NCBI RefSeq assembly: GCF_001422725.1
Contig: NZ_LMMA01000032.1
Coordinates: 124,001 to 188,000 of the forward strand
Direction of reading: 5' to 3'
Length of the DNA: 64,000 nt
Source: Flavobacterium sp. Leaf82
GTDB taxonomy: Bacteria; Bacteroidota; Bacteroidia; Flavobacteriales; Flavobacteriaceae
Position 1 is the first letter of the stretch. Every line of letters starts with the position of its first letter. The notes beneath the pieces are model-generated. The model had not been told where the DNA came from. It searched no databases and saw only the letters and a program-made list of their open reading frames with translations. The position numbers and the translations under genes were made by a program. This document shows, in pieces, positions 34,425-44,645 of this stretch.

Positions 34425-36296
34425 ATGCTAGAGCAAAATCAATATACCGAAGATAATATTCGATCACTCGATTGGAAAGAACATATTCGTATGCGTCCCG
34501 GAATGTATATCGGGAAATTAGGAGATGGTTCTTCACCGGATGATGGTATTTATATTCTTTTAAAAGAGGTTTTAGACAACTGTATCGATGAGTTCGTGAT
34601 GGGGTCGGGGAAAACTATTGAGGTGACTATCAAGGATAAAACGGTTTCGGTTCGTGATTACGGACGTGGAATTCCGTTAGGAAAAGTAGTCGATGTAGTT
34701 TCGAAAATGAATACCGGAGGAAAGTACGATTCTAAAGCTTTCCAAAAGTCAGTAGGTTTAAATGGTGTAGGAACAAAAGCAGTTAATGCGCTTTCGAGTG
34801 CTTTTCGTGTAGAATCTGTTCGTGATGATAAACAAAAAGCTGCCGAATTTTCTGCAGGAAATCTGATTCTTGAAGAAGATGTAATCGATACAACAAAACG
34901 AAAAGGGACAAAAGTGACCTTTACGCCAGATGAAACCATCTTTAAAAACTATAAATTCCGTTTAGAATATGTAATCAAAATGGTTAAAAACTATTGTTAC
35001 CTAAACAATGGTTTGACTATTTTATTTAATGGCGAAAAATACCTTTCAGAGAATGGTCTTCGAGATTTATTAGAAGAAACAATTAGTGAAGAGGATTTAG
35101 AATATCCAATTATTCACTTGAAAGAACATGATATTGAGATCGCTTTAACGCATAGTAAAACACAATACAGTGAAGAATATCACTCATTTGTGAACGGTCA
35201 GAATACAACACAAGGAGGAACGCACTTAGCGGCTTACAGAGAAGCAATTGTAAAAACCATTCGGGAATTTTACAACAAAAACTTCGAAGCTTCTGACGTT
35301 CGTAAATCGATTGTGAGTGCGATTAGTATTAAGGTGATGGAACCGGTTTTTGAGTCTCAGACCAAAACCAAATTAGGTTCTATGGATATGGGTTCTGATG
35401 ACGGAACGCCACCAGTATCAGTTCGTACTTTTGTAAACGACTTTATTAAAACCAAATTAGATAATTATTTACATAAAAATCCTCCAACTGCAGAAGCTTT
35501 ATTACGTAAAATTTTGCAAGCGGAACGTGAACGTAAAGAATTATCAGGAATTAGAAAACTGGCAACAGATCGTGCTAAGAAAGCCAATCTTCATAATAAG
35601 AAATTAAGAGATTGTCGTGCGCATCTTCCTGATACAAAAAACCCAAGAAACTTAGAAAGTACGCTTTTTATTACCGAGGGAGATTCGGCTTCCGGATCGA
35701 TCACAAAGTCACGTGACGTAAATACTCAGGCAGTTTTTAGTTTGCGTGGTAAGCCTTTGAACTCGTACGGAATGACCAAGAAAATTGTGTACGAAAATGA
35801 AGAATTCAATTTACTGCAAGCGGCTTTAGATATCGAAGACGGACTAGAAAAATTACGTTACAACAATATCGTAATCGCAACCGATGCCGATGTCGATGGT
35901 ATGCACATTCGTTTGTTGTTGATTACTTTCTTTCTACAGTTTTTCCCGGAATTAATCAAAGAAGGACATTTATATATCTTGCAAACACCACTTTTCAGGG
36001 TTCGAAATAAAAAAGAAACCATCTATTGTTATTCAGACGAAGAGAGAAAAGATGCGATCGAAAAACTAAAACCAAAACCGGAAATTACCCGATTTAAAGG
36101 TTTGGGAGAGATTTCTCCTGATGAGTTCAAAAATTTTATTGGAGAAACTATTCGTCTTGACCCAATTATGATGGATAAAAATACTTCGATTGAGCAATTA
36201 TTGTCTTTCTATATGGGAAAAAATACTCCGGACAGACAAGAGTTTATCATCAAGAATTTGAAGGTAGAGTTGGATGCAGTTGAGGCTGAGGTTTAA
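34425..36296 (+). CDS. parE: DNA topoisomerase IV subunit B
   Basis: 623 residues, short type II B subunit. GHKL ATPase motifs [14 protein letters not shown] ([10 protein letters not shown]), [23 protein letters not shown]; Toprim motifs EGDSASG and [11 protein letters not shown]. The length, without the long GyrB insert, and the parC homologue downstream favour ParE over GyrB. It decatenates daughter chromosomes together with ParC. Confidence 0.93.
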   Translation: MLEQNQYTEDNIRSLDWKEHIRMRPGMYIGKLGDGSSPDDGIYILLKEVLDNCIDEFVMGSGKTIEVTIKDKTVSVRDYGRGIPLGKVVDVVSKMNTGGKYDSKAFQKSVGLNGVGTKAVNALSSAFRVESVRDDKQKAAEFSAGNLILEEDVIDTTKRKGTKVTFTPDETIFKNYKFRLEYVIKMVKNYCYLNNGLTILFNGEKYLSENGLRDLLEETISEEDLEYPIIHLKEHDIEIALTHSKTQYSEEYHSFVNGQNTTQGGTHLAAYREAIVKTIREFYNKNFEASDVRKSIVSAISIKVMEPVFESQTKTKLGSMDMGSDDGTPPVSVRTFVNDFIKTKLDNYLHKNPPTAEALLRKILQAERERKELSGIRKLATDRAKKANLHNKKLRDCRAHLPDTKNPRNLESTLFITEGDSASGSITKSRDVNTQAVFSLRGKPLNSYGMTKKIVYENEEFNLLQAALDIEDGLEKLRYNNIVIATDADVDGMHIRLLLITFFLQFFPELIKEGHLYILQTPLFRVRNKKETIYCYSDEERKDAIEKLKPKPEITRFKGLGEISPDEFKNFIGETIRLDPIMMDKNTSIEQLLSFYMGKNTPDRQEFIIKNLKVELDAVEAEV

Positions 36297-36332
36297 GATA
36301 AAATTTTAATGATTAGTAACTTAATTTCGTTT

Positions 36333-37511
36333 ATGAAAAAATATCTTTTCGTTTTATTAATTTTATTATTTATTTCTTGCCAGTCAAAAAATGAAGAGAA
36401 AAAATCAGTTGTTCTACCTAAGCCTGTAAGTGAAATTAAAATCGAAAAAGACAATGATAGTTTAATTTACAAGATAGATGAAAATACTGTTGTAATAGGC
36501 GGTGATACATTAAAAATAGAAGCTCCTTTTATTTATTCTTTTGATGGAACACTTGATGATAATAAAAAAATTCAAATTCATATTTCTAATGCATTAACTG
36601 AAGAATATGGAGGATATTGGAAATCAGGGCGTCTTTATATTGATGGAGAAGATCAAATTTTCGGTTTTGGATTAGTAAAAAAGGAGAAAGAGAATTTCTA
36701 CACAGGAGAAGTATCTTCTGATGAGAATGATAACGGGAAAACTACTTGTAAACTCAAATTATACAATCTATTTACTGATGAAATGTTTATAGAGTGCATC
36801 TATAATAAAAAAGCATATAAAATTTATCCAAGTAAAAAATTTCCATCTTATAAATGTTTTGATAAAATAGATTATACATTATTTGATACCAGAGAAGCTT
36901 ATAAAAAAGGACAAGGAAGGGATTATACGCCATCAAGGGATTATACTTTACTGGGAGAAATTTTATCAAATGATAAAAACTTTGAAGCTTTAAGTTCGAA
37001 TGTAAAGTATTTGTCTAGCGATTCACTCAGCATAAAAAATCATGATAAATGGAAACATAATTTTGATAGTAAAAATGCTGTAAAGGATGAGGATAATTAT
37101 GCGTCAGAAAGCTTATTTGTCAGTTGGCCTATTTTTATTGATTCAAATATTTATGTAGTTTATCATTATTGGTACAACTATATGGGCGGAGCACACGGTT
37201 TGTACCGCACATCATACGATAATTATGAAGTAAGTACCGGAAGAAAAATAGAAATAGAACATCTTCTAAATACAAAAAATCAAAATTTTATTGATTTTTA
37301 TGAAAATAGAATTAAGTCAGAGTATGGTGATGGATTATCAGATAAAATAGAAATGGCCAATACTTTTTATATTTTGCCAACAGGTATTACTTTTTCTTAT
37401 GCTCCATATGAACTTGTTGGTTTTGCAGGTGGAGAACCTGAGATTTTTTTCAGTTATGAAGAATTAAAACCGTATATTTTAAAAAACACGATTCTGGATA
37501 ACTATAATTAG
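36333..37511 (+). CDS. DUF3298-type lipoprotein between parE and parC
   Basis: About 392 residues from MKKYLFVLLILLFISCQ, whose cysteine is the lipobox. The C-terminal domain has YNYMGGAHGLYRTSYDNYEVSTG and ITFSYAPYELVGFAGGEPEIFFSYEEL, matching DUF3298/RsiV-like proteins, which in Firmicutes can act as lysozyme-sensing anti-sigma factors. No sigma factor is adjacent, so that role is not inferred. It begins 37 bp after parE and may be co-transcribed with it. Confidence 0.75.
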   Translation: MKKYLFVLLILLFISCQSKNEEKKSVVLPKPVSEIKIEKDNDSLIYKIDENTVVIGGDTLKIEAPFIYSFDGTLDDNKKIQIHISNALTEEYGGYWKSGRLYIDGEDQIFGFGLVKKEKENFYTGEVSSDENDNGKTTCKLKLYNLFTDEMFIECIYNKKAYKIYPSKKFPSYKCFDKIDYTLFDTREAYKKGQGRDYTPSRDYTLLGEILSNDKNFEALSSNVKYLSSDSLSIKNHDKWKHNFDSKNAVKDEDNYASESLFVSWPIFIDSNIYVVYHYWYNYMGGAHGLYRTSYDNYEVSTGRKIEIEHLLNTKNQNFIDFYENRIKSEYGDGLSDKIEMANTFYILPTGITFSYAPYELVGFAGGEPEIFFSYEELKPYILKNTILDNYN

Positions 37512-37525
37512 GATTAAGAATATAC

Positions 37526-37533
37526 TAACTTTG
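37526..37533 (+). promoter_or_regulatory. -7 element upstream of parC
   Basis: TAACTTTG, matching TAnnTTTG, 63 bp before the ATG of parC. This suggests parC also has its own promoter. No clear -33. Confidence 0.45.
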
Positions 37534-37595
37534 ATTTAATTACAATCAGGTTTTCAGAATTAAAATACAAATTTATAATTTTCGAATATAAATAA

Positions 37596-40316
37596 ATGAA
37601 AGACGAAGAAGACGATAACATCATTCCAAATGACGACGAGAATAATTCTGAAGAAAACCAGCTTGATGACAATCAGGACGGAGATGATTCTGAAGAAATT
37701 ATAAGCGTAAATGCTAAGAATTTTGAAGGACAGCATTTTTACGAAAATCAGGAAGAAGAAGGAGAGGACGTTATTACCAAAGTAACGGGCATGTACAAAG
37801 ACTGGTTTCTGGATTATGCTTCGTATGTAATTCTGGAACGTGCAGTTCCGGCGATTGAAGATGGTTTCAAACCTGTTCAGCGTCGTATTATGCACTCTTT
37901 GAAAGAGTTGGACGATGGTCGTTATAATAAGGTTGCCAATGTTGTTGGACACACGATGCAGTATCACCCACACGGAGATGCGAGTATTGGTGATGCTATG
38001 GTACAAATTGGTCAAAAAGATTTATTGATTGACTGTCAGGGAAACTGGGGAAATATCTTAACAGGCGATGGAGCTGCGGCTTCTCGTTACATCGAGGCAC
38101 GTTTATCTAAATTTGCCTTAGAGGTTTTGTATTCTCCAAAAATTACCGATTGGGGTGTTTCATACGATGGTCGTCGTGCAGAACCAAACAATCTTCCGGT
38201 AAAGTTTCCGTTGCTTTTAGCACAAGGAGCAGAGGGAATTGCGGTTGGTCTTTCGACTAAAGTGTTGCCGCACAACTTCAATGAATTAATTGATGCTTCG
38301 ATCAAGATTTTAAAAGGAAAACCTTTTACCTTATATCCTGATTTCATGACACAAGGTATTGCTGATGTGTCCAATTATAATGACGGACTTCGTGGCGGAC
38401 GTGTTCGTGTACGTGCTAAAATTGCGCAATTAGACAAAAATACTTTGGTGATTACGCAAATTCCGTTTTCGACCAATACCACAACTTTGATTGACAGTAT
38501 TTTGAAAGCCAATGATAAAGGTAAAATCAAAATCAAGAAAATCGAAGACAATACAGCTGCTGATGTTGAGATTTTAATACATCTTTTTCCTGGTGTTTCT
38601 CCAGACAAAACAATTGATGCTTTGTTTGCTTTTACCGCTTGCGAAACTTCTGTAGCGCCTTTAGGTTGTGTAATTGAGGATAATAAACCGCTGTTCATTG
38701 GAGTTTCTGAAATGTTGAGGATTTCGACACACAGAACCGAAGATTTACTGCGTCAGGAATTAGAAATCCAGTTAGAAGAATTAAAAAACAAATGGCATTT
38801 TTCTACTTTAGAAAAAATCTTCATTCGTGAAGAAATGTACATTGATTTCAAACTGTATTCTGATAGAGAATCACTTTATAAATATTTATATGATAGGTTT
38901 GAGCCTTTCAAAAAATCATTTGTCAGAGAAATCAACGATGATGATTTACAGCGATTAACTCAAATCCCAATGATTCGTATTACTCGTTTTGACTCTGATA
39001 AAGCCGATGATTTTATCTCGAAGTTAGAAGACGAGATGAAAGAAGTAGAACATCATTTAGCAAATCTTACTGATTTTGCGATTGCTTATTTTACAAAATT
39101 AAAAGAGAAATACGGAAAAGGCCGCGAACGTCAGACAGAACTTCGTGTTTTTGATAATGTCGAGGCTACAAAAGTAGTTTTACGTAACACTAAACTTTAC
39201 GTAAACCGCGAAGAAGGTTTTGTTGGAACCAGTCTTAAAAAAGACGAATATCTTACGGATTGTTCTGATATCGATGATGTAATTGTGTTTTTACGTGACG
39301 GAAAAATGCTCGTAACAAAAGTAGATGCCAAAACATTTGTGGGTAAAGATATTATTCACGTTGCTATTTTTGATAAGAGTGATAAACGAACGATTTACAA
39401 CATGATGTATCGTGACGGAAAATCCGGACCATCCTATATCAAACGTTTTAATGTTTCTGGTGTTACACGTGATAAACCTTATGATTTAACAAATGAAACA
39501 GCAGGTTCGCAAGTTGTTTATTTTTCTCATAATCCAAACGGAGAAGCAGAAGTAATTACTATTTTATTACGTCAGGTTGGAACAATCAAGAAATTGAAAT
39601 TTGATATTGATTTTGCCAAATTAGCTATTAAAGGCAGGGCTTCAAAAGGGAATTTGGTTACTAAATATCCAATCAAGAAAATCGAATTGAAAGAGAAAGG
39701 AATTTCTACTTTATTGCCAAGAAAAGTTTGGTTTGATGATACTGTAAAACGTTTAAATGTTGATGCAAGAGGTGAATTATTAGGTGAATTTAAACCAAGT
39801 GATAAAATTTTAGTTATCAGTCAAAGTGGTAAACTAAAGGTTATAATTCCAGAATTATCGACTCATTTTGATGAAGATATGATTGTTTTGGAGAAATTTA
39901 ACCCTAAAAAACCAATTTCTGCGATTTATTATGATGGAGAAAAAGAACGTTATTATCTAAAACGTTTCTTAGTAGAAACTGACAAAGAAGAAAGTTTTAT
40001 TACAGATCATCCAAATTCGCAATTAGAAATTGTATCCACAGATTATCGTCCGGTGGCGCAATTAATTTTCGCCAAAGTAAAAGGAGTTCAAAAAGAAGAT
40101 CTGCATATTGATGTCGAAGATTTTATTGCTGTAAAAGGTTTTAAAGCATTAGGAAATCAATTGACAACAGATAAATTAAAACAAGTCAATTTACTGGATC
40201 CATTGCCTTATGAAGAACCTGTCGAAGAAGTTCCTGAAAAACCAGAATTAGACGAAGATGATTCGGTTGAAACAGAATTAGATGATGACGGCCAGATTGG
40301 TTTAGTCTTGGATTAA
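37596..40316 (+). CDS. parC: DNA topoisomerase IV subunit A
   Basis: 906 residues. The first ~55 residues are very acidic (DDDENNSEENQLDDNQDGDDS) and precede the core. The core starts at YKDWFLDYASYVILERAVP, with the active-site tyrosine in AASRYIEARLSK; AEPNNLPVKFPLLLAQGAEGIAVGL follows. The C-terminal ~250 residues form a divergent beta-pinwheel-type region, ending with an acidic EVPEKPELDEDDSVETE tail. It cuts and religates DNA with ParE. A terminator follows. Confidence 0.94.
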   Translation: MKDEEDDNIIPNDDENNSEENQLDDNQDGDDSEEIISVNAKNFEGQHFYENQEEEGEDVITKVTGMYKDWFLDYASYVILERAVPAIEDGFKPVQRRIMHSLKELDDGRYNKVANVVGHTMQYHPHGDASIGDAMVQIGQKDLLIDCQGNWGNILTGDGAAASRYIEARLSKFALEVLYSPKITDWGVSYDGRRAEPNNLPVKFPLLLAQGAEGIAVGLSTKVLPHNFNELIDASIKILKGKPFTLYPDFMTQGIADVSNYNDGLRGGRVRVRAKIAQLDKNTLVITQIPFSTNTTTLIDSILKANDKGKIKIKKIEDNTAADVEILIHLFPGVSPDKTIDALFAFTACETSVAPLGCVIEDNKPLFIGVSEMLRISTHRTEDLLRQELEIQLEELKNKWHFSTLEKIFIREEMYIDFKLYSDRESLYKYLYDRFEPFKKSFVREINDDDLQRLTQIPMIRITRFDSDKADDFISKLEDEMKEVEHHLANLTDFAIAYFTKLKEKYGKGRERQTELRVFDNVEATKVVLRNTKLYVNREEGFVGTSLKKDEYLTDCSDIDDVIVFLRDGKMLVTKVDAKTFVGKDIIHVAIFDKSDKRTIYNMMYRDGKSGPSYIKRFNVSGVTRDKPYDLTNETAGSQVVYFSHNPNGEAEVITILLRQVGTIKKLKFDIDFAKLAIKGRASKGNLVTKYPIKKIELKEKGISTLLPRKVWFDDTVKRLNVDARGELLGEFKPSDKILVISQSGKLKVIIPELSTHFDEDMIVLEKFNPKKPISAIYYDGEKERYYLKRFLVETDKEESFITDHPNSQLEIVSTDYRPVAQLIFAKVKGVQKEDLHIDVEDFIAVKGFKALGNQLTTDKLKQVNLLDPLPYEEPVEEVPEKPELDEDDSVETELDDDGQIGLVLD

Positions 40317-40327
40317 TATAAAAACGA

Positions 40328-40361
40328 AAAAAACGCTAAGGTTATCTTAGCGTTTTTTTTG
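40328..40361. terminator. Terminator after parC
   Basis: The stem aaaacgctaag / cttagcgtttt around gttat is followed by T8. It is symmetric and can also serve the convergent tssC. Confidence 0.8.
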
Positions 40362-40475
40362 TAATTAATTATATCACATTTTGATAATTAAAAAGGGGAT
40401 AGTATAATTAATTTTCCAGAGTTGAAATTGTCCAAAACATTCGATTTAAGAATAGAAAGTTTGGTATCTGGAATA

Positions 40476-41840
40476 CTATACTTGTTTGTAATCACTATGC
40501 CAAACAGCCTCTTCAGGACCATCTCCTTTGTGTCCATCTAATTGAATTACAAAACTTTTAGCTGGAAAATATGGTGTGATATGGATGTCTAATAAAATTC
40601 TGTCTTTTTGAGTTTTATCCTGTTCAATTTTCATCACAGTAAATTTTTCAATAAGATTAGTTGGTCCTTTAATTCCATCTAAAAACTTAATGATTTGGCT
40701 TCTTAGATCAGCTTCAGTTCTTGTTGTCCAGTTTTCAAAAGCTCTTCTGTTTAAAAAGTCAAAAAGTACTTTTGTAATGTGGTCAAATACTCTTACTACA
40801 GAGTAAGTTTGTAAACCTAAGTTATCTCCGTTAAATAACGTTTTAGCAGAGAAAGCCATAATTTTACTATACTCATTTACCATTGGTACAAGACCCATTT
40901 TCTCAAGCTCTGAAATTTCGCTCTTTTTCAAATCAAAACGAACGCTTTCAACTTCGTTTAGACCACCAAATTTTTTACCCGCAACAACCTGAGACATTAA
41001 TGTTTTGTATATTTTACCTGCTAAAGAAGTTGATGGTGGTACATATAAATTGTCTTCTTCTCCAACTTCGTCATATTTACTTCTTCCCAGTAAATAGTTA
41101 CAAGTCATGATTGTATTCGATTTAAATACATCACCACCCGTATGATTTGCATTAAAGAAAATATCTATAACGTCATCTGGAGTTTCAAGATCTTGAAAAT
41201 CAGTTAGTAAAACTGTTTTGTTTTCATGTGCTATTTTAGACCATTTATCTAAAACTGCATTAGAACCTAAATATCCAGGTACTGAAAGTATTGAGTAGTT
41301 TTTTCTCAAATCTAATCTGTCAAAATTTTGTTTTAATTCATTTGAAACATAATCAATAAATAAAGTATTATCTAAATCTTTTAATTGAGATATATCAGCA
41401 TTTACGATAGTTACATTTTTAATTTTATCACTTTCTGCATTTTTATAGAATAAAGCGACGCTTCGGTAAGAGGTTTCTAATTCTCTTGAAACATTCAAAG
41501 CATATTTCAAGTTTCTGTTTAATGTAGAATCAGCAGATGTAGCTTTTGTATTTGCTACTTCAATCATTGATTCAACAGAGTCATTGCCTTTTAATAAGTC
41601 TAGCCATAACTCAAGTCTATTGGTTAGGGTTGTTCTCTCATTTTCCCATTGCGCATCATTAAGAAAAATATTTTTTCTTGCTTTTCTGGTAGGGTTAAGG
41701 TTTGACAATCCGTCGATTACATTTTCTAAAAAGGCAAAACCGCCATATTCATTTAATAAATTTATTTTGCTACCTTGTTCTTGTAGCAATTGTTCGGTTG
41801 AAGAACCATGACTTTTTTGTTCTTTAGTTTGAGTTGCCAT
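40476..41840 (-). CDS. tssC: T6SS contractile sheath large subunit TssC
   Basis: 454 residues. The pattern FAFLENVIDGLSNLNPTRKARKNIFLND and the C-terminal segment LDIHITPYFPAKSFVIQLDGHKG match the Bacteroidota T6SS-iii TssC family. With TssB it forms the sheath that contracts to drive the Hcp tube. It lies 2 bp downstream of tssB on the minus strand, so a tssB-tssC operon faces away from the rest of the cluster. Confidence 0.92.
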   Translation of the reverse strand: MATQTKEQKSHGSSTEQLLQEQGSKINLLNEYGGFAFLENVIDGLSNLNPTRKARKNIFLNDAQWENERTTLTNRLELWLDLLKGNDSVESMIEVANTKATSADSTLNRNLKYALNVSRELETSYRSVALFYKNAESDKIKNVTIVNADISQLKDLDNTLFIDYVSNELKQNFDRLDLRKNYSILSVPGYLGSNAVLDKWSKIAHENKTVLLTDFQDLETPDDVIDIFFNANHTGGDVFKSNTIMTCNYLLGRSKYDEVGEEDNLYVPPSTSLAGKIYKTLMSQVVAGKKFGGLNEVESVRFDLKKSEISELEKMGLVPMVNEYSKIMAFSAKTLFNGDNLGLQTYSVVRVFDHITKVLFDFLNRRAFENWTTRTEADLRSQIIKFLDGIKGPTNLIEKFTVMKIEQDKTQKDRILLDIHITPYFPAKSFVIQLDGHKGDGPEEAVWHSDYKQV

Positions 41841-41842
41841 AT

Positions 41843-42298
41843 TTATAGTTTATTGTTGTTAATTTCATTCTTAGCGTTTTCAAGTAATTCTATTATAGCT
41901 TCTTTGACAGCAGGGTCCTGAATAGCTTTAATTAATCCTCTGTTACTGGAAAGTTGGCGCACAATTTTATAAGCTTGTTCTTTTTCGGTATTTAATTTAT
42001 TTAAAAAAGGACTATTCTCTTTAATTGATTTTGCTCCAAAATCTCCTAAATTTTGAAATACCATAGATTCATTTAAATCTGAACCTTCTTCAGTGGTAAA
42101 TTCAAAATCTACACTTGGTTTGTACTTTTCAAACACCGCTTCTACTGTCTGCAAATCATACACAGCTTCGGGTCCTACCGGCTGCTCATTTGTAAGTTTT
42201 TGAATTAGTAATGTTCTGTTTGAAGGAATTTCTAAAATTGACTCATTGGCATCAACCTTCACTTCATTGCCACCAATACCATAATTGAACATGCTCAT
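41843..42298 (-). CDS. tssB: T6SS contractile sheath small subunit TssB
   Basis: 151 residues. The region PEAVYDLQTVEAVFEKYKPS and the following acidic FEFTTEEGSDLNESMVFQ resemble the TssB core (AVYDxxTxEEVFE-type). It pairs with TssC in the contractile sheath. First gene of a two-gene operon, divergent from tssE by 154 bp. Confidence 0.85.
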   Translation of the reverse strand: MSMFNYGIGGNEVKVDANESILEIPSNRTLLIQKLTNEQPVGPEAVYDLQTVEAVFEKYKPSVDFEFTTEEGSDLNESMVFQNLGDFGAKSIKENSPFLNKLNTEKEQAYKIVRQLSSNRGLIKAIQDPAVKEAIIELLENAKNEINNNKL

Positions 42299-42452
42299 AA
42301 TTTTATAAGATTTTTAGTTAATTTTGTAAAACTAATAAAAAAAAAGTTTTAAATAATATTGATTTGTAAGTATTTTATTTGGATTTTTGTCGTACTATGT
42401 TAAAAAATTCTAAAGGCCTAAATTTTGTTAAAAAACAACTCATTATTTTTTT
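42299..42452. other. Divergent spacer between tssB and tssE
   Basis: 154 bp of AT-rich DNA. On the plus strand TAATTTTG at 42,319-42,326 matches the -7 consensus but would leave a ~120-nt leader to tssE. No equally good element was found for tssB. No other gene. Confidence 0.45.
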
Positions 42453-42875
42453 ATGATGAAATATCTGAAATACCCCGTAAATTTTAAGTCTTTGCTAAGA
42501 GGTTCACAGGAAAATTTTTGTAAGATTGACGAATCTATTGCATATAATATTATGATGATAATTACAACTTCTTTTGGGGAGATTCCAGAGACACCAAGCT
42601 ATGGGACGATTATTTGGGATTTAGAATTTAACCAACATATCAAAAAAAGAGATTGGGAAGATTTGGTCAGAAAATCATTATATGATTCAATTAGTGCATT
42701 CGAAAAAAGATTAATTCTAAGTGAAGTTTCTATTTCTTTAGATGAAATTAATGATAAAGAATTAGGTTCAAGCATTAGAAGAAAAGCTAACATAGTCGTA
42801 AAAGGTTCGATTATCGAAAGTTTAATTCCTTTTAATTTTCATACAAAGTTGAATATAAGCCCAATTTCGCAATAA
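42453..42875 (+). CDS. tssE: T6SS baseplate protein TssE, gp25-like
   Basis: 140 residues. The gp25-like pattern ETPSYGTIIWDLEFNQ, then FEKRLILSEVSISL, matches TssE, the baseplate subunit that nucleates sheath assembly. The first of a long rightward run; 8 bp to tssF. Confidence 0.85.
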   Translation: MMKYLKYPVNFKSLLRGSQENFCKIDESIAYNIMMIITTSFGEIPETPSYGTIIWDLEFNQHIKKRDWEDLVRKSLYDSISAFEKRLILSEVSISLDEINDKELGSSIRRKANIVVKGSIIESLIPFNFHTKLNISPISQ

Positions 42876-42883
42876 AATAAAAT

Positions 42884-44641
42884 ATGAAAGACGTTAAGTT
42901 TATCGAAATAAAGAACAGGATACAAAAAAAATGCTTGGAAATTTGGGGGATCGAAGATATCAATATGGCAGATCCTTTGGTCATGATGTTATTAGATGTT
43001 TTTGTTCATGAACTTTATTATTTATATCAGGAAGGTGTAGAATCTGATAATAAAATTATTGAACGTATTGCTCAGGAGATTGTACCAAGTCAATGGAACT
43101 TGCCAATGCCTGCCCATACTTTAGCAAGTACAACCGCTACTAAAGGTATTGTTATGTTAAGTAATGATACTGAATTTGTGGTAAAATCAGGAATGGCGAC
43201 TAATGTTGATTATGATATTTATTTTACACCTTTTACGAATGAAAGTATAGTAGAAGGAGAGATTAGTTTTCAAATGTATGATTCGTTTTTGATAGATTCT
43301 TCAAAAAATGTGACGCATTTGCCTGTAAAAAATAAGGTTTTAGATCACCGTATTTGGATTGGATTAGATATTGCGAAAGAAAACCTGGAAAAACTTAATT
43401 CATTGAAATTTACTTTTGTAACAGAAAATTCATCATTAGATACATTTTTGCAGTTTATAACAGTCAAGGATTCTTTAGGGAATAGTATTGAAATTGAAAA
43501 TGAAACTTTTGATGAAGTTCAGGACAATAAACACTATTCTGAGAATATAAAATCATTCTATAAAAACTCTATCTATAAATTAAAGCTGGACCTGGAAAAT
43601 CTGGTATATGAATCGATATTAGACAAATTTGAAATAGAGAAAGAAGAACTAAAATCAAGTAAAAAAGATTCAGGATTGATTTGGTTAGAATTTATATTTC
43701 CTGAAATTTTCACTAAAGCCGAGTTTGATAAAATTCAGATAAAGATAAACACATTTCCAATTGTTAATCGAAAGCTGAATAACAGGGTACATAACGCTCA
43801 GATTGAAGGGCGTCTTTTTCCGATGAAAGCAGAGAGAAATACTCATTTTCTTGATGTGATGAAAATTTTTAACGAAAAAAATATTGAATTTACCAATGGT
43901 ATTAAGCAGGCTAATTCTCTTACCTCAAATACCTTTACTATTTTTTATGGCGGATTAGAGAATTATGATTCCCGAAATGCTAAATTTTTTCTTAAAAAAC
44001 TAGCAAGAGCATTACGAGAAGATATTAGTTCTTTTTCGAACATAAATGCTGATTATATTGATGCTACAATGACCAGGATTAACGAAGAACTTAATTCGAT
44101 TGAAAGCAAAATTAACAGCAGTTACAGTCAGGTTAATGAAGAGGAAGTTTATGCCTTGATTCATGAAACTGAAAAATCTAAAATTCTTTATTATTCATAT
44201 TGGACTTCGAACGGGCAAGTGGCTAATAATTTGAAGAAAGGCACTATTTTAAAACAAACTTCTTTATCTGAATTGGCTCAGGATGCTACCATTTTTCAGG
44301 CAAACTCAGTTGGGGGAATTTACAGAAATAATAAAATCGAAAAACTAATCAATCTACGATACGGTTTTTTGTCTAAAGAGCGCTTAGTTACAAAACAAGA
44401 TATAAAATCAGCGGTACATTATCATTTAAGAAATATTACTAAAGAGGTTTTAATTACAGATGGGGTTGGAATAAGCAGCAATAGAAAACAAGGAGTATTC
44501 AGAACCATTGATGTAAAAGTTGTTTTACAGGAAAAATATGCTTTGCAAATAGATAATAAGAAAAAAATAGAGATGTTTTTAAAAGAGACTTTAGAAAAAC
44601 AATCTGTTATGAACATTCCATTTCAAATTACAATTAACTAA
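42884..44641 (+). CDS. tssF: T6SS baseplate subunit TssF
   Basis: 585 residues, the typical length. N-terminal motif MADPLVMMLLDVFVHELYYLYQE with IVPSQWNLPMPAHTLA is diagnostic of the TssF family. It forms the baseplate wedge with TssG and TssE. ClpV starts 4 bp after its stop, indicating tight coupling. Confidence 0.85.
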   Translation: MKDVKFIEIKNRIQKKCLEIWGIEDINMADPLVMMLLDVFVHELYYLYQEGVESDNKIIERIAQEIVPSQWNLPMPAHTLASTTATKGIVMLSNDTEFVVKSGMATNVDYDIYFTPFTNESIVEGEISFQMYDSFLIDSSKNVTHLPVKNKVLDHRIWIGLDIAKENLEKLNSLKFTFVTENSSLDTFLQFITVKDSLGNSIEIENETFDEVQDNKHYSENIKSFYKNSIYKLKLDLENLVYESILDKFEIEKEELKSSKKDSGLIWLEFIFPEIFTKAEFDKIQIKINTFPIVNRKLNNRVHNAQIEGRLFPMKAERNTHFLDVMKIFNEKNIEFTNGIKQANSLTSNTFTIFYGGLENYDSRNAKFFLKKLARALREDISSFSNINADYIDATMTRINEELNSIESKINSSYSQVNEEEVYALIHETEKSKILYYSYWTSNGQVANNLKKGTILKQTSLSELAQDATIFQANSVGGIYRNNKIEKLINLRYGFLSKERLVTKQDIKSAVHYHLRNITKEVLITDGVGISSNRKQGVFRTIDVKVVLQEKYALQIDNKKKIEMFLKETLEKQSVMNIPFQITIN

Positions 44642-44645
44642 ACTT

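Noticed and set aside
36333..37511. Anti-sigma factor (RsiV) function for the DUF3298 lipoprotein
   Set aside because: No sigma factor gene is adjacent, and the similarity covers only the C-terminal domain.
37560..38015. 151-codon minus-strand frame opposite the parC N-terminus
   Set aside because: Complement of acidic and AT-rich codons of parC; no independent evidence.
44422..44616. 64-codon minus-strand frame opposite tssF end
   Set aside because: Shadow of an AT-rich gene; no start signal.
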